Notes under the pieces: generated by a model | Seen by the model: only the letters and a program-made list of their open reading frames with translations | Database searches by the model: none | Told to the model about the DNA's origin: nothing | From: Phoronis australis | Taxonomy: Eukaryota; Phoronida; Phoronidae | DNA length: 62,000 bases | Assembly: GCA_002633005.1 (NCBI GenBank) | Contig: NMRA01000213.1 | Location: 112,580-174,579 of the forward strand | Direction of reading: 5' to 3' | In this document: in pieces, positions 37,601 to 46,600 of the stretch | Position numbering within the stretch: the stretch's first letter is position 1 | How the letters are laid out: each line of letters starts with the position of its first letter | Program-made: the position numbers and the translations under genes

Positions 37601-40600
37601 ACTGTGGGCCTATGACTATATTATCCTAAAAATTATTACAGGCCAATGAGATTGCATTCATCAACACACTGGAGGCACAGAACAAGCGACATGACATTCT
37701 GTCTAAACACAAAGGCATTGAGACGAGATTACATGATCTTCAGGAGGAAAGACAGAGGAAGATGGATGAAAAGGCAGCCAAGGAGGCGGCTGTGGAGGCA
37801 AGCTTTGTTGAATCTTGTAACAATAATGAGAATACTTTGAGCAAAGAATGGAGGAGACCCCAAAAAAGGAACCCGTAGAGTTTTAACTATTAATGCTAGA
37901 CCAATGCAATTATTTTTCAAAATTTGGTAAATTTCGTCTATGGATGATTTTTCCATGAAGTTTTTAAGCATGCGAGTATTCAAGTTTGTGTGGAAATATT
38001 TCAACATAATCAGAATTGGGAGTTTTATACAAAATGTTGTTCTTTAAATTTGTTTCTTTCCAGAAACTTGTTTTGCAGCAAATCAAATATGTAAAAGAAT
38101 TAAATAGGCCAGGAGTACAAAAATAACATCTGAAATATTTCATACTTAGTGATCAACAGGTTCTCAGTCATGAAGATGAACGGTTAAGAAAGAATGACAC
38201 TGAAGTATTTATCTCCTGAACAGGCATACTTGCCATCTTGTAAATGCAACTTGTTTTGATTTCATAGGAAAGGCGGAAAGCTTTGGAGGCTGAGCGGACG
38301 GCTCGTCTTCAGGAAATGCAAGAGAAACGGAAACTACGAGAGGAGAAGATAGAGCAGCAGCAGTTAGAGAAGGAGAAGGAGAGGTTANTTTTAACTATTA
38401 ATGCTAGACCAATGCAATTATTTTTCAAAATTTGGTAAATTTCGTCTATGGATGATTTTTCCATGAAGTTTTTAAGCATGCGAGTATTCAAGTTTGTGTG
38501 GAAATATTTCAACATAATCAGAATTGGGAGTTTTATACAAAATGTTGTTCTTTAAATTTGTTTCTTTCCAGAAACTTGTTTTGCAGCAAATCAAATATGT
38601 AAAAGAATTAAATAGGCCAGGAGTACAAAAATAACATCTGAAATATTTCATACTTAGTGATCAACAGGTTCTCAGTCATGAAGATGAACGGTTAAGAAAG
38701 AGTGACACTGAAGTATTTATCTCCTGAACAGGCATACTTGCCATCTTGTAAATGCAACTTGTTTTGATTTCATAGGAAAGGCGGAAAGCTTTGGAGGCTG
38801 AGCGGACGGCTCGTCTTCAGGAGATGCAAGAGAAACGGAAACTACGAGAGGAGAAGATAGAGCAGCAGCAGTTAGAGAAAGAGAAGGAGAGGTTAGAGAT
38901 GGCGAGAGCAAAGGAAAAGGAAAGAGAGGAGAGGATAGCAGCTTTGAATGCACAGCAACAAGCTCATATAGAGGAGCTTCAGAAGAAGATACAGCAGAAG
39001 GTGAGTAATGGGGAGAAGGGTGTGGAGGAGGTCTATGGAATAAAGTGTGGGAAGGGATCTAAAGAGGTAAGGGGAGCTTGGTGAATAGTCTGTGTTGAAA
39101 GGAACGCGGTGATATTTTCATTACCCATGAAGTATTGCCCAAGATCATCTTTTCCAAAATACTGATACATTTTCATATCAAAGTCTTATAAGTTTTTCTG
39201 TTGTTGTTTTCAATAAATTTGACCAGTTTTCTACCCGCGGAGATAAGAGTTGAGCCAGTGTTTCCGTCTTCCAGCAAACTGCCACCCAACGTCGTCACAA
39301 TGAGAATCTCGATAACATCAGGATGAAAGCGTTTGAGATGAGTGTGCTAAAGCACTCCACTGAGGACCACAATGACGTGCCCCGACTGGCCCCTTATGAC
39401 AAGAAAAAGCACTGTAGTGTTTGCAATGTATTGGTGAGTATTGTTGTAAGACAGTCTGGCAAAGTGTTCTTTTTTTCTTTGATTTGAATATGGTGCAAGT
39501 TGGTCTTAAATTTAGATCTACTGTAGCTTTCAAAATAAACTGGAAAATGTTAAATCTTGGGGAAACTTTAAATGTAAAAAACCTCAAATAAATATCCATT
39601 TCTTTTCGAGTGGAGCCGATTTCAATTCCAGCCCTGCTAAACTTCAGCAAAATCTTGACAGGTGTTGCTCCACACATTGTTGAAATTGCATCAAATTTCC
39701 ATGCGAGTTCATAGACAAAAAGAATTCTCAGCTGGTCACAATTCAATCTTATTAAGCTCATACTTAGTTTCGACAAAATTTTATTTTTTAACAAAAGTTC
39801 TACTAAACTGATAAATATTGTTTGGAAAGAAATTTGGCATGGGTTGCCTGGGTTAATTGTCTATTCTATCTACTTTGTTTTGGAAAGTACTGTCGTGCTG
39901 AAAGGAGGTTGATTTTGAAAAGATCCTCACTGATTGAATGTAAGTGTGGAGGCTTAAGAGACTCATCAGTTTACAATTTCATGTAAAGTAACAGTGACTA
40001 AGAAACCCATAGTAGTGAAATTGCCCTGGAGTGATGTGTGAGATATTTGTTTTAAATTAACAGTTTTCTATCAATGTTGAAAGGTTTTCACAGGTTTTTT
40101 GAATGAGAATACTCATCTTTTTTGAACTGTCTGTGTGATGTTTGAGCCAGGTCGTGCTTTCCATAATTTCAAATTTCCTTTTGGTTATCTAGAAACATGG
40201 ATATTTGCTCTTGACAGTACCTGAAGTGTGATATAAAATTTCCGCGGCAAATTTCTTTCTTACCGTGGCGTTGCTGACGACTTTCACCTCGAAAAGCGGA
40301 AGTTGCTCTTTATGTTTTGGAGGAAAAATTGTCAACATTGGTGGGGCATCTGAGATAGCGTGCTGGATTTCCTCAATGGCGGCTCGTGTGATTGTAAGCC
40401 GCAGTGCCAAATACTACGGCTCTGCAGCCAAAAATGTGTGGAGGTGGGAGTGGCGGACGAGCTAAAAAGACGCAGACGCACGCTTGTGGAGGTGGTACCG
40501 TTTTTTTTTAGTCCTCTCGATTTTTGTCGGCAAAAGGTCCACACCGACTATTTCAAGGCTGGTTGCGCGCATGTTTTGGGCCGTAAACATTTCCGCGTTT

Positions 40601-43600
40601 TTTGTCATTGGTCATTCCAAGCCCTGAAGAGTGTAGGAGGGGATCTGAAGAGGTATTTTGAAAATAAAAAGTGTAAGCATGTGTAGTGAGGATTGTGCGT
40701 GCATTGTGTTTCTAAAACTTTGCCTTCGGGATTACCTGGTGCTTTTGTTCATGTTGTAGATCCCATCCGAGGTGTACTTACTGAGTCACTTGAGAGGAAA
40801 GAAACACCAGGAGTCATTGCAGCAACACAGCGGCAATGCACCGTCAAAACAGGACATTGTAAGTTTTTGCACGGTATTGTACAACATTTTTCCACAAAAA
40901 AATGGCTAAATCCCTTCTGATCAAAAAAGTAAAGAAATGGTGGCAGGAGGCATATATAATGTGCTTGTTTTTTGAGAACCAGTTTGATGCTTGTATTTCA
41001 GTGAGGAAAACTGGTTCTCAAAATACGGGCACATTATAGGATCAGTACCAAAATGTTGAAGGAAAAATTTTTCTCCAGCCTCTAGGATCTTTTTGTATTG
41101 TGATGACAGATGAGACATTTTGTATTTTTTTCAATTTAGAACTAGTATAATCATCCATAACTTGACCTTTGACCCAAACTGTCCTGTGTTGACCAACAGG
41201 AGGCGTTCAATCTCAAGCACATCAAAGATGCACCGTCCAACTCTCCAGATCCTCAAGAGGTCTCTGAGCGGGAACGGCACAAGGCCATGAAGAAACGGTG
41301 CAAGAAACTACGGCAACGAATGATGGCGCGTGGGGCTGAGTACGACAATGTTATGTCTCAGCGACAGGAAATACCTCAGTCTCAGCATAAAGTCAAGTAA
41401 GTTTCCTTCTCCCTTCTTCTCTCTTCTGTATGTCTTTAGTTTGTCTGTTTCATTTTAATGTTTATTTTTTGTAGAAAACGTTCATTGGGTGTATTATTGT
41501 TGCGTAAGAGACATGGACTTTTTCTGTACCTGATTGACGTATTATCCGTTATTTGAAAGAGCCGTACTCTTAAGGACCATTCCCAAAATGTTTTGGCTCA
41601 TCCCCACCCACTCCTGAAAATTCCATGATCATCTGTGTAGAATGTTTTGTGTTAAACTTCTTTGAGACATGCTTACAACATTTTGAACATTTTTCTTTAG
41701 GGCAAAGGGTTTGTTAATTTGTTTGTGAAGAACAAAGTTGCACATTTTTGGATCTATAAAACAAGTTTCAATATGTCTTTAACACTCTTAATGTTTATTG
41801 AATGCTTGATTTGTTTTCAGACTTCAAAAAATTGTAAAAGACGTCAGCAAATTTCTGCAGACCAGAGACAAGGGACCGTGGCCACAAAACAAAATCTCCT
41901 CACTGGATCGAGGTCTCAACGAGACAAGAATTATTTTAGAAAGAAAGGTAACGTTTAATACAATCCGCTCTTTGTAATTTTACACCCTCTTTTTGTACAA
42001 AGCTTACATGACTCCATGTTTGTAAAATAGGTTTTAAGCAACGTACAGTTTGCCTGTTTTAGCCTGAAATTCATTTCCGTGATTTTTTGTTATTTTGTGC
42101 TCGCAGTTCTAATTTTGCACATTTACTGTGAACTGAATGAACCACACTAATAGCCATTTTCCGATAACGAGATGACAGGTTGAAATTTGCCCTGTCAGTA
42201 GATGGCGATAGAGTATTTTGTGTTTAAATGTGCGTCGCATCATCACCTACAGCGTAGATGTAACTTGGATGGAAATTTTAAAGCTGTTGAATTTCACAGC
42301 ATTTTTTAATTCATTGCCCCAGATATCACCGTCCTTTAAACAACATTGATGTGCATTGGTGTTTCTTTTTCACTCGCGTAAAAAGTCCAGCTTAATTAAA
42401 TAAAAAGAAATATTACATTTCACTGGCCATCTTGACCATCAAAATTTAAAAATCTCAAGTGTTTTACGTCGGATGTTTTCTATTGCATAATAAAGAACAT
42501 TGAATAATGGAAACTATTCATTATGGCATGTTGAGGCAAGATTTATGCATAACCGGTCCATGCCCCAATCTTTTCCGACCCATAGATTATTATGTCGTCA
42601 CCCAAACAGATTACTCAGGGCATGGGTTAGTTAAAAATAATGCTTTTAAAGCCATCTCTTTTAACGGGATTGGTGATGCCTTCCAAAAGTGGACTGCTTC
42701 GTGTCAAAGGCAGATGGTATCTCTATTAATTTTGCTTACAGAAACCAGTTACTATCATGGCTTTAGACTAATTTTTCACTCAGCCTGTTTCATGCTTTTC
42801 TTGTAAAGATGTTTGTGAGAAAATCTACTGTAAGAACAAAAATATTATTTTGTATTGAGCATTATTTGTTCTACGTGACTCATTTTGAAGTCTGACTCTA
42901 TTGTTTAAAGAAAAAGGATCTTGTCCTTTTTCAGCTGGCATCAAGTGATGCTGAAAAAGATAAGATCGAAACCCATTTCAACTGGCATCGTGTGACTATT
43001 TCTTTTTCGAAAATAAGGAATCCTATACTCTTGTCCTTAATTATCTAAACGGGGCAAATAAAAATAATCTCATTTTGTCATTGATTGACACTTGCCACTG
43101 TTCCCTTCAGGTGCCTGTCGACCAAGTTTCATTTCGTATCTGCGGTGGACTCAACAGTCTGCTGCAACTGCTGAATCTCATCATGGACTCCACCTCCAGT
43201 CTGCCACCTGTGGTGCCACCTAGGTGAGAATTAAGTCAGCTGTTGTGTAAACACAAACCTGGCTGAAGTGTTGGGATTTTGTTCTTGCTGATGTGAAATA
43301 TCTGTTCTGTCTGCCAGATGTAGAACTTGAAGACAGAATTGATATTTTACAAGACATTCTTTTCTGTGAAATATTATTTCCGTTCTAAGCCAGATGTATC
43401 ACTCGAGCTAAATGATATTTCACAGAAATGACAGGGAAATATCATTTGTATCCTTGAGCCTTAAGTCTTGCCTAATTTAAAAGCATAGCAGTTGCACATT
43501 CAGTTGTCTGACCGAAAGATTGTAAAGTGCTAACACTTTTGTATATCTTAGCAGCCAGGATTAACGCAGAGTCTTTTCATTGGGTTTAGCTCAACATTTT

Positions 43601-46600
43601 GTTTCTCAATTTGAAATTTTGGTAAGGTTTGACGTTTCTCATTTTTAGTTGCTATTTATTGTTGAAAATGGCCGCACTCTGCGGTGTGTTGTAGGTCCCT
43701 GTGCAGTGTGTGTCACGTGTTCCGTCTGGGCTGCCGTGCCTGCTACGATAACTGCCACTACCTGCTGTTCAGTAACAAGATCAGCTCATTGGTCGATGTG
43801 CTACACCATCAGTTATGTGTAAGTTTTGATGAATCTGTAGGCTCTCGTCAATTTTTGGTGTCGTAGCTCAAAAAAATTTTTTGTAGATAGTAACCTGGAC
43901 ATTGCATTTTTATGTTGTCTGTGGAGTGGATTTTGTACTTTTTACACACGTGCATTATGTTATGCTCTGTTCGGGTATTATAACCATTACCTTCGGACAT
44001 CCTGTTTCGCACAATGGCAAGTGTCAAATGTTTTACTTTAATTTTGGACCGGTCACGAAAATATAAGTTGTGTAAAAATGCATGAAAACTTGAATGTTTA
44101 CTATGGTTGTGCTGTGGTCAGAATGAATATATGATATATATGACACGACCTGTAACATCAAAATTGTTGATGTTTCATTTTCACAGTAAACTCTTTCTCT
44201 TTCCCTAATATTTTTAGATTTAAACTTTTCCTTAGGCACAGGTAGGTACTGACAAAGGTCATAGGTTTGATAGACTGCTGCATCAAAATTTGTTTTCCTT
44301 TTTTATTCCAGTTATTTATCCCTGATGACATGGAGCCCCGCCCCCAGAGTGTTCTCAATGCCAGTCTCAACCAATCAATGTCTAGCAGTCGACCTGTCAG
44401 CGCCCTCGGTGTTAGCCCTGCTGTGTGCTTGCCTTCTGACCCTGTGGCAACCTCTCTTATACAGGTCGTTGCCACGACGCTGTCCTGTCTCAGTCGAAGT
44501 AACCCGGCTGGCAGCCCAGTTACAGAGAAGACCTTGTCTGCTGGTGACTCATTCCTCACTCGTGCCAATGATATTGTTAGGTATAGTTTTTGCTGTTCAA
44601 CAGTTACCTGATGCTATATGTTGTGACAGCCATTAACAAAGAATCTTCATGTTAGAAAACATTACTTTTCAAAATGAACTGGATGATGCTAAAATTTAGC
44701 AAATTCATGACACACAAAACTTTGGCTGCATATCCATTTCTGCAAGAACCCTTTTCAATTCTGGTTAAATCTTGACAAAATACCAACCGGTGTTGCTCGA
44801 AATTGTGACAATCTCACTTGCGACTTTATTCGTAGTTAGGGTCTAGGCCCTATAACGTAACTGCAAAACTGGCTGAAGTTCAACATACTGTTTTGTTTGG
44901 CAGAGTTGTGCAATGTTCTGTCGAAGTCTGTCTAATTCATTTTGAAAGCTACTGCTGTTGAGATCCTTTTCCAATTTCAACTGAGAAATCTGTTTAAGCA
45001 AACATAAAATTCCTTTTTTTTCCGCTTTGGCGTAAATTGTCAAATTCCATTTTACTATAATTTCAGAGTGATGAATCACTGAAAAATAATCTGGCAATCG
45101 TCTTATTTTTTCTACTGAATCATGCTTCAGCTCCCTGTGCCGAAAAAAATTATGCGGATGAATGGAAACATAAAAATGCATTGGTTATCGCAATGGGTAT
45201 ATGCATCGCTCGTTATGCATTATGTACTTTCAGAAACGAGGCTCAGTAACATTGGTCTATGAGTATTTGTAGTAGGCTAATGAGCTCTGCAAATATAAAA
45301 AATGGCTGAATGTAATTATTTTTATGTGAGAAATAACTAAATAAGTGCTGTGCCATTTATCGCCTGCTATAGTGGCCGCACATGTTAATATGCAAGGTTG
45401 CCTTGTTTATTATTCCTGCCAACGTACAGTGCAGGTAACAGTCACTTAAAGGGTCCAGGAGTTGGAACCAGTTTGATGCCTGTTATTCAGTGCAGAAAAC
45501 TGGTTCTCAATGCAGAACCTGTGTTGGTAACTACTACCTATTGCTAGCACGTAATTTTTTTTTCCAGTTACCTTATTAGTGTCGGAGTCGTTGACAAGAT
45601 TAGCCAGTACTTTAACGGCGTCCGCGGGCCCATTAACGACGACCACCAGGTGGCAGAGTTTCTGCAGCACAGCATGGGGCTGTTGGTTGCCATGACGAGG
45701 CTGGTGTATAGGAAGTAAGTGTGCTTGATACCGAGATGTGATTGGCTGATCTGTCGGGTGTTGCGGTTTAAAAAAAATAATTGCAGGCGGTCTGATACAC
45801 ATTGTACCAGACGTGCGCAGGCCTCGCATGTGGGCCCATTGCACTGATCACCTGGAAATATTTTTATGCTTTATTAATATATCGTTAAAACCGAGCTGAG
45901 GAGCTAGAAACCTGACTCAAGGGTTTAGCAGTGTTACCTGGTGGGACTCGAACCCACGACCTCGAGTAAAGAAAGCGGGCACTTAGTCATCCAGGCCACA
46001 CTGCCTCCTCAAGGTGTTGCGGTTTAGTCAAAATTGGCTTTGCGGTCCTTGTTCATAAATGTTTTCCAATTACCGTATCAAATGGCTTAGTGTATGAGAC
46101 ATTTCACTTCTTGAAAAATAGCGCAATGCTCTTGTCTATCGGTTTATTGTTTGGATTCCTTGAATGATACTGTGCTTCACCTCATTAGCCTGATTATAAC
46201 AAGCCTGTTAAATCAACTTATTAAAGGATCACGTCATTTTTACTAACGCAAAACGCATCTTCAAATTATTGCTGAATGACTTTTTGAGCTCTGACCACAA
46301 ATCGCCAGTTCTCGCCATTGTCTGCTAGACATACACTGAAATCAAGCCTTTTGACTTTACTAGTCAAGTGAAATCATGGAAATTTTGAGACATTCACTAT
46401 ACTAGTCAAGTATTTTTGAAACACTACCATACATGTATATTTAAGGGAATGCAGCTGAGCCAGCAGGGCGGTTGGATGCGCCGTGAAAATTTTAGGATTG
46501 ACTCTATGCTGGAGCTTATCCCAGAAAAAGTTTTTTGTTGCCGATAATGTAACTTTATGTTGATGTACAATCCATGTTTAATTTCATCAAGCTGTTTGAC

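Noticed and set aside
45937-46010. Functional tRNA gene
   Set aside because: The B box is perfect, but a proper acceptor stem and anticodon arm do not form. A tRNA-derived SINE is likelier.
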